NCBI GenBank assembly: GCA_026225945.1 | Contig: JAMJFZ010000683.1 | Location: forward strand, 1 to 64,000 | Length of the DNA: 64,000 bases | Direction: 5' to 3' | Origin: Cricetomys ansorgei | Lineage: Eukaryota; Chordata; Mammalia; Rodentia; Nesomyidae | Part shown: in pieces, positions 27,555 to 40,491 of the stretch | How positions within the stretch are numbered: position 1 is the stretch's first letter | How the letters are laid out: every line of letters starts with the position of its first letter | The notes under the pieces: generated by a model | What the model saw: the letters and a program-made list of their open reading frames with translations, nothing else | Databases searched by the model: none | Told to the model about the DNA's origin: nothing | Position numbers and translations under genes: made by a program

Positions 27555-28695
27555 TCTGTAATTGTTAAAACTAGGAAGATATCAAATTAATTGTAGTCAA
27601 TGAAGTTCAAACTTAGCAATGGGCACCACAACTTATTTGTTATACTTAGGCTTATTTTTCATAGATGAAACACGAAGGCCCTAGCAAACAGGCTTTCTTT
27701 GTTCTTGTTCGCTAAGCTACAAACCTTAGTAGCCTTCAGCTACTAAGAATGTGTTTTCCTATGTAGATCCCTAAGTTACTATTCTAAAGCAAGTTGGTGA
27801 TACAACCTAATCTGATGTCTTTGATTAGTTCTTCTTTCTGGCGTTTCAATACAGTCACCAATTCAGCTGAGTGGCACTGGTAACACTGCCCTGTACAGGG
27901 TTAAAGACCCTCACAGAACTTTCATACCACAAAATAAACGAGGAAACCATGACAGAGGCAACCACTATCACACTCCACAGGGGGTGTTTTGGGGACGGAT
28001 TTCTTGGGACATTGCCTCTCCAAGATGAGTTCATTGGAGCTGTGCAAACCAATGAGTTGCCTGGCCTTGTTAACTCCATAGCAGACTGTAGGTCTTTAGA
28101 GATGGCTCTTGCCAATATCTGAATGTTACCTGGCTCAGACTGTCCTCTCTGTGTCTACTCTTCTGCCTCTGGCAGATCTTCTACTATGTGCTTATTCTTA
28201 GCAACTATAGTCCAGCTGCCTGGAACAGCACACTGTAAACCTTGAAGTTCCTACTTAGAACTTAATGCTCTTCAGTCCCCTACTGTTATCCCTGTACCCA
28301 TCCTGCCTGGTGGGAATAAGAATATTCTAAAGAATATTCTTGTGTCTGTGATTCTCCCCTCAGGCTGACATCTATTGAACCAGTGGACCCCATGAGATTA
28401 AAATTTCCCCATGAATATAATTTTGGGGAAAGACCGAGTTCTCCAGAGAACTTGTCTCCTGAAGACACATTTACACATTATTCTCCTGACCTTGCAGTAG
28501 AGACAGGTGCTGAGAATGTGGCAGGGGATTCAGGATGGGGAAGAAACACTTCACACCTTGCTGGACTGCTTAGGTGTGCATATCCCTTGACTTCTATTTA
28601 AACATTATCCTGTTAGGACCTCAAGTGTGGGCCAGGGAGCTTATAGGATCTTTGAATGAGCCTCAGTTTTCTACTTTTCACTATTAATTTGCCCT
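27555..28695. other. Unassigned stretch with short open frames
   Basis: Frames at 27871-28122 (+), 27855-28115 (-) and 28383-28601 (+) lack recognisable motifs. A tract ending CAATACAG at about 27854 precedes an open stretch and could be an acceptor, but no exon could be supported. Confidence 0.3.
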
Positions 28696-28699
28696 TCCG

Positions 28700-28835
28700 C
28701 CTTTTAAAGGAGAGTCTCACTATGAATGCCTGGTTGGCTGAAACTAACTATATAGATCAGGCTGATCTAGACCATCACAGAAATCTGTCCAGCTTCCTTC
28801 CAGAATATTAGGGTAAAAGTGGGCACCACACAAGC
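28700..28835 (-). repeat. B1 SINE, diverged
   Basis: An antisense B1: GAGAGTCTCACTATGAATGC, ATAGATCAGGCTGATCTAGA. Confidence 0.6.
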
Positions 28836-29014
28836 AGCAAAATTGGCTCTTTTAATTTGCTTACGGAAGGTGAATGTCTGAGCCTGGCCGAAGGCTCCCA
28901 TCAAATGCGTCCCTCCTGCTTTAAACTCCACTGCCTTCCAATTATGGCAATATTGTGTTTATCGTTGTGCCTGCTGTATCTACATCAAAAGACTAATGCA
29001 GAGTTCTGTCTTTA

Positions 29015-32000
29015 CTTCACAGTCAGCGAAACCAGTCTCACAGCAGTAAGTGGTTGTGACTACAGTTAAGAGTAAGTATCATCATGCTCATCCCATTATC
29101 CTAACTCCTCAGTAAAGATGAAAACGAAGCCAAGTAAGCTAGGCATGGTGCTTTGGGGACATGGCACCCAGCCCTAACCTGAAGGCACTGTGTTATTGCC
29201 TTCTCAGAAATGAGCTGTGCTGTCCCTGTCATTAGAGTGCTCAGACCTGAGTAATTATCCACACAGGTCCCTTGGGGTACCTATTGAAACATAATGTGGA
29301 GACAGAAATTCCTTAAAGACTGTTGACTTTTTTCCCCAGAATGCTTGGCAGATCCTAGTGGCCTACAGGTGAGATTCCAACAGGTTCCTATTGCTGTGGT
29401 CCTAACAGTTGGCTTTTGTGTCTGTAAAATCCATGTATTGATATGGAAGGAACGAAATGGTCTTTCTTAGACTTTATAGTAGAAAGGGGAAAAAAAGAGG
29501 GGAAATAAACAAATTTCATATCCAGCTGTGAATTCCATGGGTAATTGTAACACACAACTTTCTGATGTCCACTTTTTAAAAAACTCCCCTGCAACCCCCA
29601 CCCTCTGCATAGCACGCTATTTGACTCTAACGCTGCTGTTCTTCTGCCAGCAGTAAGAATATTTCATTTTATCTGAGTTTGAATTAGGTCTAAGTTTTTC
29701 CCAATGGATTTGAACGCCATAACAGAATCAGAGTACTTAGGAGATAGAGACAGGAGTTTCAGGATTTCAGTCATCCTGGTGAGAGTGCAAAGGAGGGAAC
29801 ACCACAGAACCCATTGAGACTTTGGCTGGATCAGGCCAATGTGCATTTGAGTCTTCCCCAGCTGGTCAGGGGACATGGCTCGAGCAAGCTTTAGTGCTGG
29901 GGGCTCTGGAGGGTTCTGCCCAGTTAGCTGGTGCATCTTCTTTCTGAAGTTCGTGAAGCCGGTGTTTGGATCCTTGAAAAGTTTGAGTCTCACCCCCCTG
30001 TATTCCAAGGCATTTGTATAGAGTAACAGGGTCTTCAGATCTGTGTGTGGGTCTCAGCAGGGACTGCGATACACGGAGACACAGTCCACGGGCCTCTTCC
30101 CTGCCCATATCCAAGGGTCTTGGTAACAGGGGTACTGAAGAGTCTGAGGTACCCACAGAAGGGGAGTGGCTGGGAATCTGGGGCACTAGGGCTTGCGTGG
30201 CGCTCCCACTCACCTCAGTATCAGAGGCGGAGGGCGGTACAGGCTAGCAAGTGGAGAGGATCATATAGTCACACTGTCCAGTGGGCTAATGTGGTACTCA
30301 ATACCTCACCCCCTTTGTGTGTTGAAGGAAGAGATGGAACAAAAGCATTCTTGGTTCACGGGACACTGCAGTCCTAAGACCTGGTCACCACTCTGCACAG
30401 GGGCCACTCAGGTCCTCTCCTGTTTCTTCCTATCCCTAACTCCCCATAGGCTATTTTCCCATCTCGTTGGGCTCCTCTTGTCCCAGATTCAGTAAGCTGT
30501 CAGGTTGAAAATAGTACAGGCAGTGGAACTCGGTTGACGGAATAGAGACTGCCCTCCATTGCATATTGTGTTGAGAGCCCAGACTGATGGGCCCCCAGGG
30601 CATCATAACAGCTACAATTGGTGCACCATCATGGGGCAGGATGTCACACCAGCTAGTCCAACATGCAGACAATGGAAGAGAAGAAAGAAACTCTAGACCT
30701 CACCGAGTTGAGTAAAGTACGCTCAGGGAAGCCACCACAGGATAGAGATTTATGTATTAATTGAAGGCTTCTGAAGGAAGAGAAGAGAGAGAAAGGAAAT
30801 AAGCCTCTATGGAGAGAAAAGGGCTGTGAAATTAATAAATAAATGAGGGGGGGAAAAAAGCTCCGAGGTGAGAGCCACAGAATGGAGGTCTTTAGAGATA
30901 AAGAAATAAGCTGGAAGCAGGAAAACGCAAGTTTCTAATTGCTTTTCCTGATCAAGGATTCAATGTTCCCTCCCTCTGCTGGCGCTGGTAGCAGCCAGGA
31001 CACAGGAAACAGAAACCAGAGTGTGTTGTTCTATAAACTGAGTTTGTGGATGGCTTTTTGGTGTGTGAAGCCCAAGTGGGTCTTCTGTTTGAAGTTTATA
31101 AAAAAGGGTGTGTGTCTCCCTATAGCAGTGGTGAAAAAGAATACCAAACTACCTAGACTTTGCCAGATATTCTCCCTACAGGCCCAGGACACCCTGCTGA
31201 GGGAAATGGGGGCTTAGAGTCCAATAGTCACTTAGTTAAATGGAACATTTTTCCCCCGCAAACCTGACTACAAGTAATCCAAGCCTTGGTGATGGTGAAG
31301 AGAACTCCACCCATGAGGAAACCCTTCTTGCAGAGAAGGACTAGTTGTTTTTCCTGTAAACCAGACTATATCTTAAAATCTGGGAAAGTGTTTCCTCAGG
31401 GTCAGCACACAGAAGCGGTCTTCCAGAACTGGGTGAGGTTCTGTCTCTTGCTGGTAGCTGAATTTGATAGTATAGGAGTCACACAGGTGGACTGGTTTTA
31501 AAGGCATAAAGAGGACATTGGAGAGCAGCTGAGGCTTGGCTCAGGATGAAAACTCCGAAAGCAAAGGAGCCATCATCCAGCCTTCTGGTGGAAGGAAAAC
31601 CTATGGTGTTTGTGATCTGGCTCCTTCTTTTCTGTCAGGGTTATCTGAAGTCCCCTGACTAGCCGGTAAAAAGTAGCTTCAGTTCACCAGCCCTCAAGTG
31701 AGAAGCCACGGGAAAAAAAAAAGTCTCGTTCCCTAAAATCTCTCTTTAATTGTTAATATTCTGGGCACCCTTCCACCTGTGGGACAGGGAAATCACTCCA
31801 CTGCGAGTTGTGTAAAGGGCTGTGCAAGCTAGTCACCTTGTTTCCTAGGGGAAGTGGCTACTGAGTGCAGGACGACAGAAGGGTCAGCTATGGAGCATAG
31901 GCGTAAGTGCTATAGAAATGCACATCAAAGACTGGAAAGTCTGGGCCTGGGGGGAAGCATGGGCTAGGTAGCCCTGTGCTGTGTCAGGTGAGCACACCCT

Positions 32001-32035
32001 AATCCTAAGGGAGGTGCTCCTGTCACTCAGGCCTC
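29015..32035. other. Unassigned intergenic stretch
   Basis: No exon, SINE or transposon was recognised with confidence. Overlapping minus-strand frames at 29664-30213 (114 and 115 residues) have no known motif. An A/G-rich tract lies near 30780-30860. Confidence 0.35.
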
Positions 32036-32218
32036 ACTAGCCAATCAGAGCCTTCAGGTGGACCCGCCAGGAAGAAGGCGTTGAGAGACCGTTTAGGCGC
32101 CATGCTGCAGGCTCAGTTCCGGGGCTGATCAGGTGCCAGTGGTGTGGCGTGTTGTGCTCTGAGCGTTTCTATCAGGAGTTGGGAGAAAAGCACGGGCAGT
32201 CTCTGAAGCAGCAAAATG
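32036..32218 (+). promoter_or_regulatory. Promoter and exon 1 of a third KRAB-ZNF locus
   Basis: AGCCAATCAGAGC (CCAAT box, near 32038) is followed by a GC-rich leader and GTCTCTGAAGCAGCAAAATG|GTGAGC. The ATG at 32216-32218 abuts the splice donor. That is the usual design of rodent KRAB-ZNF exon 1, where only the start codon is in exon 1 and KRAB-A follows after a long intron. The intron then contains a block paralogous to intron 1 of locus 1. No KRAB or finger exon follows before the HAUS5 copy, so the gene looks headless. The transcription start cannot be fixed. Confidence 0.72.
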
Positions 32219-33245
32219 GTGAGCAATGGGCCCGGTGTCCCCAACAGGGAGGAGCAGAAGGCTGAGCTGCAGGAGCTGGGGTGGTGTGTCCTCTGCAGGG
32301 CGCATTGCCAACCCGCAGCCAACATGGCGTCAGGAGAGGTCCGTGCAACTCCCTCCCAGGCCTGAGGCCTCTTCCAGATGGAGCTCTGCGGGCTGCATCT
32401 GCGCAGAACGTTGGGAGCAGGATACCGTGTGTAGAAACATCCTTGTAGTCAACATCACCAAGCTTTTGGGGCATCCGACTAAATGCAGGTTGCCAGTCTG
32501 GGTTGCCGAGGTTCTCTAGAATCGCCTAGAATTTCCAAACTCCTCGTTTAACGTTTAGGTGTAAGATCCGTTTGCAGTTAATTTTGTGGAGGTTGCGAAT
32601 GGCATCTCATGTGTTGGGTAGCGCTCCTCTACTGAGACGTGATGGAACAGAGTGGAATGGATGATAGAAAGGATTTACTAATGCTTAGGAGATACTAAGT
32701 CACACAAAGTAAAGTTTCGCCGAGGCTGGCCGCCTCTAAAACACTCAAATTTGGGTGGCATTCTGTAACCATGCCTGTGAGAAAGTAGGATGCTAGGGTA
32801 CACCTGCTTGTTCACCCCTAGACCCTGTCCCTGAAGAATGACCTGTTTGGTTTTTTGTTCGTTTTTTCCTTTTTACGTGACTGGTGTACTTAAAAAAATT
32901 ATTCTGTAATTTCTTTGCTGAGTAAATCTCCCATTGGCCTAAGTGGCTAGACTTGCAGTCTCCTGTCTCTATTTACATTGTTCAAAGTATAACTTAGGTC
33001 GTGAGTCTCAAAGGGACTTAGTGTTGACAGCATGTGTGAAATTGGAAATTTGTTCTGGGCTAGCTTTTCTTTGATCCTTACCCAGTGATGGATGCATGGT
33101 TTTAAATATTATTATTATTATTATTATTGTTACAGTTATTAGTATCTCAAGTGTGTGGAATGACTTCTCCCTGGGAAGGCATATAAATTCTAGAATAATT
33201 GAATGCATTTCCAGTCTTTTAGAAAATTGTTAAACTGAGAAGTTT
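32219..33245 (+). other. Intron 1 of locus 3, proximal part
   Basis: GC-rich for about 300 bp, then AT-rich, with an (ATT)n run at 33108-33129. Nothing else was recognised. Confidence 0.5.
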
Positions 33246-33400
33246 TTTTTTTTTTGACACAGGGTTTCTGTGTTATAACTCTGAGTGTCCTGGAACTCGA
33301 TCTTTAGAGCAGGCTGGACTTGAACTCAGATATCCACCTGCCTTTGTGTCTTGAGTGCTGGGCCTAAAGGCATGTGACATCACTTCGCAGCTCAGAGACA
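33246..33400 (-). repeat. B1 SINE
   Basis: An antisense B1 with a T-rich tail at the left: GACACAGGGTTTCTGTGTTA, GCAGGCTGGACTTGAACTCA. Confidence 0.85.
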
Positions 33401-34511
33401 AGCTCTCTTATGTTGAGCCAGGTGGCTTGATCTGAGTCTAAATTCTTAAATGACAGAGCTGTACCATCAGAGTTTTAAAATCAGCCATTTGAATCACAGA
33501 GTCAACCATCCATTGCAGTAAAAGGAGAAGGATTTGCAGGTGGAGCATGACGTCTGCCTTCAGACCAGACTAGGAGAAATATTTTATTGTGTCTACTTCT
33601 GGGGAACCAGGGTAGGCAGTAGTTAGTGTTAAAGTGAGGTTCGGTCACTTAATATGAGTCCAGCATTGAATTTTCCGATGCTTCTTATTAATCACAAACC
33701 ATGTCAAATCTCAGGGAATTCTATACCCTTGTGGCTAGGCAGAGTCTTCATCTTTTTCCCCCAATTCTCCTTCATTCCTCTCTTCTCCAAACACTCTCCT
33801 GCCTTAGCCCTTTTAACTGTTTCCCCCACCCCCTCTATCAGGCCTTCATTACAACACAATGATCCTAGGCTGGGAGTGATCAGAGTCTTTGCTCATGATC
33901 TCCACGGGACCTGCCTGTGACTCCTCACCTTCTATTGTCTATCTGTTGGGAATATCAAGGCTAGCACAGGGTGTGACTATGTAGGAAGCAAGGCCTGCAC
34001 TGCTGCAAGGCATCTGGCTTCCCAGCTACAAGGCATCAAAACCCTTTTACAAACTGAAACAGCACTCAATAGTAAAATGTCCCACAACAAGTTAGACCAC
34101 TGACTGAATTTTAAGGCAGTCAGCTGCAGGGGTCTCTCTTAACCCAGTAGGGTAGCTACCACCATACTGAGGCCCTAGCTAATAAGGGATTCTGGTCAGG
34201 CCTGGCAATCAGGAGAAACTGTCCAAGGTAGAATGTGGGTTCTTTCCAAGATTCTTCTCTAATGTTGCTGTAGGAAGCCTGGCAGAGACCCTAAGGCCTT
34301 CCATGGTGAGTGGGCCTGGGGGCACTGACCCTGATGAGGAGGAGCAGATCCTCTGAACTGCCCGAACTGATGGGACTGGGATGGACTGTGAGCTAGACTG
34401 TGGTTCTGTTGGTCCATGTGTCCTGGGCACATGCCCTTGCCTCTGAGCCTCTTTGAGTGTGGATGCCCTGGGGAGCAAAAGGATCTGCAGCTTTGGCTGC
34501 ATAACTGTGTT
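33401..34511 (+). other. Intron 1 of locus 3, middle part
   Basis: Non-coding; no repeat was recognised with confidence. Open frames at 34209-34540 on the minus strand look like chance. Confidence 0.4.
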
Positions 34512-35525
34512 GCTGTGACATTGCTGCCCACTGTGCACACACAGGGATTGCTTTCGGTGTGCAGTTAGAAAGCAGGTCGGAAAACTGAAGATGCTGATTC
34601 TAGAGGTTCTAAACGCTGCCTTCCACTCTAAGGTTTATTTTATAAATGTCAGAAATAGTTAGGGAACTGGTTTAAAGGAGTGGTTGGGATCATGTTTCGT
34701 CAATATGTGACTAGAATACTTTTAACTTTCAGCTACACCAGCAATAATAGTGAGATTCAGGGAACTTCTTTTCAGAGAAATTCTAGGCCACAAAAAGCAT
34801 TTCTGAGCTAGAGGGATTTCTCAGGTGTTCCTGGTGGGTGAGGCAGATTCCATATCTTGTGCCATAGTCCATGTGGCAGGAAGCAGGCACTAAAGTACTT
34901 TTAACAGTGTTTTGGGTGTCGGCATAAGCGGGGCGGGATTTGCCTGACACCACAATAGGGACTGAGAAGCTTCGAAGCCATGGCAGAGCTGTGTAATCAC
35001 CTCCTTTCTAGTGAGAGTTCTAGCACATGAGCCTTCTATGTTTGGAAGAAATATCAGTTGCTGAAAGGTAGTAACATAGCAGTTTAGGGATCACTTTGAG
35101 TCACTTTTGTGGGAGTTGTGAGGTCTGTGTTTATTTTATTTCTATACATGAAGGATCACAGGCGGTCGGGTAACATTGGTCAGGATCACACTTTTCCTGG
35201 CAGATTTTCCTCAGGTCATTTATTTAAAACGTGACTATATTTCCATGCTTTTGTTCTTGGCCTTTTCCGTCCATCCCTTTTTTCTTTCACAAATAATGTG
35301 CACATTGTTGTAACTTTGTGGTAAGTTCAGAAGTCACATGTGTCAGTGTGTGTACCTTTTATTCATAATCCTACATAGAATTTTGAATTCCTCTACTTTG
35401 CATGTAATTTTGGAATCAGCTTTCCTGTTCTAAACTGTTCTGAATTTTCTTTGGATTGTATTGAAGTCATACTGCTAATTATACATACCCAACGTCTTAA
35501 TATTGGTACCTCTTATTCCTGAGTC
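34512..35525 (+). other. Intron-1 block paralogous to 1-1180
   Basis: Aligned with the first 1.2 kb of the window (GTGCAGTTAGAAAG, AAAACTGAAGATGCTGATTC, GGTAACATTGGTCAGGATCA). It lacks the B1 at 206-368. Homology ends near 35520, where a pyrimidine microsatellite begins. Confidence 0.78.
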
Positions 35526-35564
35526 CCATTTTTCTTTTTCTTTCTTCCTTTCTTTCTTCCTTTT

Positions 35565-35616
<52 letters not shown>

Positions 35617-35725
35617 TTTCTTTCTTTCTCTCTCTCTCTCTCTCCCTCTCCCCCTTCCTTCCTCTCTCTCTGTCTCTCTCTTTCTTCTTTCTCTCTGTCT
35701 CTCTTTCTTTTTCTTTCATTTATTT
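35526..35725 (+). repeat. (TTTC)n / polypyrimidine microsatellite
   Basis: About 200 bp of TTTC, TC and TCCC runs on the plus strand. Predicted proteins on either strand are simple-repeat artefacts. Confidence 0.95.
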
Positions 35726-35984
35726 TAGTTGTGTTGTTTCTGATAATCTGTGAATGACTTTGAGTTTTGAGTTTATTTGATGAAAATTTAGACAGCAAAT
35801 GTTTGATTCGACCTAAGTCCCACTCCATGAAAAGGCTACCATACCTGATACTGCTTATTAACATTGTAAACAAAAAGCAGAGACTAGATATCCCAGAGAC
35901 TCTAGGGTAAAAGTAAACAGTAATGGATTTTAAAATTAATCAATAAAATGATTCCTAATGATATTCTGCCACACTCATAGATGG

Positions 35985-36630
35985 GCACCTTATGGATTCA
36001 CCAGCAGAGAGGCTTCTTCCAGCAGCAGATGGAAACAGATGCAGAGACCATAGACAGAAATTGTGCAGAGAGAGTCTAAATTGTAGATCTGTACCAAATG
36101 CCTGCCCTCAGACCTCAGAGAATTCTGAGGAAGTGGAATCAGAGAGATTGCCAGAAGAGATTGAGGATACCAGGAGAACAGGCCTTATGAATATACTAAG
36201 CAAGGAGCCTATGAGCTCACAGAGACTGAAGCAGCAAGCACAGGACCTACATAGGTCTGCACCAGCTCCTCTGCATGTATATACATATATTATAGCTGTT
36301 AGCTTTGTATTTTTATGGGACTCCTAGCTGTGAGAATGAGTGGGAATCTGACTTTTGTGGCTCCCCTTGGGTCTCTTTCTTTCCTGTTGGGTTTCCAACT
36401 TTGATAGTCTTGCTTCATTTTATCGTATTTTATTTTGTTATATTTGGTTGTAATAATCAGTTAGAGTCCTGTTTTGTTGTAATGAGAGACAGAAAGGGAA
36501 TGAGTGGATCCACAGAGGAGGAGGAGAGGTTTGGAGATACTGGGAGGAGTAGATGGAGAAGAAATTATGATCAGGGTATATTTTATGAGAAAAGAATTCA
36601 TTTTAATAAAAGAAAAATAATATGAAAAAG
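35985..36630 (+). mobile_element. LINE-1 (Lx-like) 3' end
   Basis: Landmarks of rodent Lx 3' ends appear in order: CACAGAGACTGAAGCAGCAA, CACAGGACCTACATAGGTCT, ATTATAGCTGTTAGCTTTGT, AATGAGAGACAGAAAGGGAA and a terminal AATAAAAGAAAAATAA. It is truncated at the 5' side, with no ORF2 remnant recognised. Confidence 0.85.
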
Positions 36631-36639
36631 AAAACTGTC

Positions 36640-39600
36640 CTTAACTTCTAACCAGGCTAATATCAAATTACTTGTCAGCTCCTTCTTCTATACGAGACTC
36701 ACGCTAGGAATGATGGTCCAAAGGCACAAGGTGTATGAGTGCAGATTAACAATTTGAAATGTATTATACTTTATAGTATACTTAGTGATTTCAGGCCAGC
36801 TGATGTTCCAAATAAGACCCTGTCCCAAACACAGAAAATAAATCAATATTGTATTCAGGTTCTTTAAAATTTTGGGTTGAGATAGGTCTTACTTTGGAAG
36901 TGACTTTTCAGACCAGCATGGCCTTAAGTTGACGAATACTGCTCTGTCTTTGATTCCAAAATGCTGGGGTTAATGGCATGTGCTACCGTGCTTTGCAACA
37001 TGCGATTTTTTGCATATGATCGTATTGGCAGCAGTGGCAACTCCAGAAATGACTTTAAGAGATAATATGTTCTCTTGATTCTTCAATGCTTCTTTTCCTT
37101 TATGTTATTCATTTTCATCTTCCCAGTGTGTGTGGGTTGATTATGTAGCATAGGCTTTCCTCAAACTCACAGCATTTTTCCTGCCTTTGTGTCCTGAATG
37201 CTGGGATTAAAATATGCCCTATGACACAGCTTGAAAAATAACTTCTAAATGCAAGATGTTTCTTACATTTTTACAAAAGTAATTTTTATCAATATTTTAA
37301 CTGTAGGCGTCTTTAGCCTATATGCATGTCTTTATATGACATTTCATCCTGGTGATGAAGGAAGCCAGAAGGATTCAGAACCCCTTAATCTGGAGTTACA
37401 GATAATAGTGAGGAGGAACCATTTGTACTGGGAATGGAACCTGGGTGCTGGGCGAGGGGTGTTCAGTGCTCTTAACTGCTAAGGAATTCCTACCCCAAGT
37501 TTTCTGTTATGGATAATTTTACCTGTCCAAGGCAGCCTAGGTCATTCAGGGTTCAGACACCTGTTGGTCATTACAGAGTGGAATTCTCCTTTTTATGGGG
37601 AAAATTAGGCTCAGTCAGGGATGAGCTCCCTAATTGTTTATCCAATACAGAGTAGCGATTCCTAAAACCATGTACATACAGCCAAGAAAACCGTACTCAG
37701 CAGGTTATATTCATGTATTTGGGCATACTCATTTATACAGATTTAACACGTAAGAAGTTGAAAGGGCAGATGTTGAGAAGGGATGGAGATAGGACAAGGA
37801 AGGGGGAAGTGCTGTAATCTATTTTAATCAAAATGTATAACAGTACATTTTAAATTAAAAAGAGGTGCTAGATATTGCTCAGCTGTTAAGAGCACTGTGT
37901 GTTTGTCCAGAAGACCTAGGTTCTGTTCCCAGAAAGCATCTAAGTAGCTGCTATAACTACAGCCCCAGGCCTCTGCTGACTTCTTCTAACCACTATAGGG
38001 ATTGCACACAGACATATACAGGCAAACAATCATATAACACAAATATAAATAAATGTTAAAAAATAGAATGGAGTTCTCTACAGTGATGTGACGGGTCTGA
38101 CATAGACAGCAGTCAGGAGGAGTTAAAACAAATTCTTCTCATCCTGCATAGAATCAGCTCTGGCCTTCCTCTGAGCCACCCTGCTCAGAGGCAAAAGCAG
38201 CTTTGTTCTGAGGATACAATAGCTCAGCATAGCCATGCATCTAAGAATAGTGTGGTTCCCGTTCTCTTCTGAGGAAAACCTGACCTAACTCCAGGGCCCT
38301 CGTGAGGCACCATACTCTGCCCCTTCCTCTACCGCACCCGACCCCACTTCTGAGAGAGGGTCTCTGTGTAGACCAGGCTGGCTTCGAACTTGTAGAGACC
38401 CTTCTGCCTCTACCTTCTGAGGATTAGGATTAAAGATGTATACCACCACACCTGGCCTATACTTTCTTCTTGCGCAAGGTCTACTGTAGTACAGACTAGC
38501 CTTAAACTTGCTCTGTAGGTAAGGATGACAGTGAGCCTTCTGATCCTCCTGCCTCTGTTCCCCAGTACTGGGATCGTAGGTGTGAGCATGCACCTGTGTA
38601 TGTTAGATTTATTTATTTTATGGGTACTTTGCCTATATGTTTGTATATGCATTACATGTGTGCCTGGTGCCCAAAGAAGCCAGAAGAGGGCAGCAGGTCC
38701 CCTGGAAATGGAGTTAGAAGTGGTTGTGAGCTGCCATGTGGGTGCTGGGAACTGACCTAGGTCCTCTGCAAGAACGAGTGGTCTTGACCACTGAGCCATC
38801 TCTCTAGCCACCTAACCTTTTGTTTGCAGACAGGGTCTTACTATGTAGCCCTGGCTGGCTTGGAACTGTGTAGACCACACCGACCTCACACTCACAGACA
38901 TCTCCCTGCCTCTGCCTCCTCAGTATAGGGATTAAAGGTGTGCACTCCATTCCCAACCACCATGCCTAGTTTCATGCAGTTGTGGAGGCCAGGGTGATAT
39001 GCATGCTGGGCAAGCACTCTGCTCCCTGAGCCTAGCTTCAACTCACCATCCCTTCCTTCGGGAAGCATCCTTATCCCTCCTAGCATCCCTCACCCTAGGG
39101 CCTTTTCACCCTGCTCCAACCTTTCAGTCTTGGAGCATTTTCCCCAGGATGTAAATGGGCCTCGTCCCCACTGAAACCTAATGCAGAGAGCATCTTGGTC
39201 ACTGAGTCCCCTGGCTCTGGACTTCCACCATGACTCTTATCTGCTCTTTATCTAGGCCTGCGGTCTATGAGAATTCTCCAAGTCATGGGCTAGTGTGGCA
39301 GGGGCAGGGATCACTTAGAAAGGGGAGGAAGCCGGAAGAAAGGGAACAAAATTATTCTTCAGAGTAGCAGGATCCAAGAGTTACTCCAGATACAGTAAGG
39401 GTTCAAGATAACGGTGAGGCCAGGGGTGATGGTCACAGCTATAGTGCCAGCGTTCGTGAAGCTGAGGGAACAGATGGCTGGTTTAGGCCAGCTTAGGCTA
39501 TTTAGCCAGACCCTGTCTCAAGAAACAACAATACCGAAACAACAGAAGAACACACTCTGGGCCGTCATGGTGGTTCAGCAGGTAAAGGTGCTTGCTGCCA

Positions 39601-40140
39601 AGCCCGACTACCTGAGTTCAACCCCTGGGTCCCCGTGGTGGGAGGAGAGGTGACTCCATCCAGCAAGTCGTCCTCTGACCTCAGCAAACGTGGTGTGGCC
39701 TACACATGCACACACACTAGAACAGCATATTCTGGTGGCGATGAGCGAGTACTTGGTGAACGGATGGCTTGTATAGCCATGTTAGGCCACGTCCGACTAT
39801 CTAGGTTCATATCCAAGCTCTTGCTGGGTGTGGTGGTGCCGGCCCTTGGGAGGCAGAGGCGAGAGGATCTCAAGTGTGAAGCCGGCCGGGGCTACACAGT
39901 GAGATACAAACCAAAGAGTAATAAAAGCCAATCAACCAACCTTCATCCTACCATGAGGCCAGGCTACTGAGCCTTGTGCACCTGTGCTCCCTGCTCTGTG
40001 AATGGGGAGACAGCAGTGTTCACAGCAAGAGCTTGCTGCGCAGCTGAAACAAGCAAGTGTGTTTTCAGCACACTGTGTAGTGGGGTTCTTAGCACTTCAG
40101 GGAGCCTGTGGGTGGTGCAAACCGGAAGGAATGCTGGATC
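36640..40140. other. SINE-dense intergenic stretch at the 3' side of the HAUS5 copy
   Basis: About ten SINEs are recognisable: antisense B1 near 36870-37000, 37110-37235, 38335-38460 and 38815-38960; antisense B2/B3 near 37310-37500 and 38590-38815; sense B2 near 37860-38065 (GCTCAGCTGTTAAGAGCACT); sense B1 near 39410-39540 and 39820-39930; sense B2/B3 near 39560-39720. The unique parts (38070-38330, 38960-39400, 39940-40140) were searched on the minus strand for the last HAUS5 exon without success. Confidence 0.7.
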
Positions 40141-40165
40141 TGGGAAGCAGGCAGGGTCAACGTAC

Positions 40166-40298
40166 CCTGGGTGGATGGTCCCAGAGGCAGACCGGCCTTT
40201 ACACGGAGGAGACTTCCTGCTTGGAGATCCCACTGGTCCTGGAGAAACAGAAGCTCTTGCCGGAGAGAGGCAGCCTTTGGAAGTAGTAGCTCTGGTGC
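40166..40298 (-). CDS. Haus5: HAUS5 copy exon 17, last exon found
   Basis: A 133-nt exon reading APELLLPKAASLRQELLFLQ, then DQWDLQAGSLLRVKAGLPLG. The donor GTACGT at 40165 is intact, so splicing onward is implied. The C-terminal exon that should follow was not found down to 36640. Confidence 0.92.
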
Positions 40299-40379
40299 CT
40301 GGGGGCAGGGGAAGGATGGTCACCTTGGCTACACCTTGGGCTGGGCTGGGCAGACGGGTCACAGGGCATGGGCACTTAC

Positions 40380-40491
40380 TTTCCCCACAGGCAGCCCCAG
40401 TGTGTGGCTCAGTGAGATGAGGCTGGAGCCCCGTGGGGTACTGGGGTGCAGCTGATGGATGGATGGTAGGGTCCTGGATAGTGGCTTCATC
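40380..40491 (-). CDS. Haus5: HAUS5 copy exon 16
   Basis: A 112-nt exon reading [20 protein letters not shown], then [12 protein letters not shown]. The acceptor is CTCCAG and the donor GTAAGT. Open frames on the opposite strand here are shadows. Confidence 0.93.

Noticed and set aside
29664..30213. Two overlapping minus-strand frames of 114 and 115 residues
   Set aside because: No recognisable motif, low-complexity composition and no splice or promoter context. They are left as unassigned sequence.
35475..35873. Charged or Phe/Ser-rich frames over the pyrimidine tract
   Set aside because: Pure translation of (TTTC)n on either strand.
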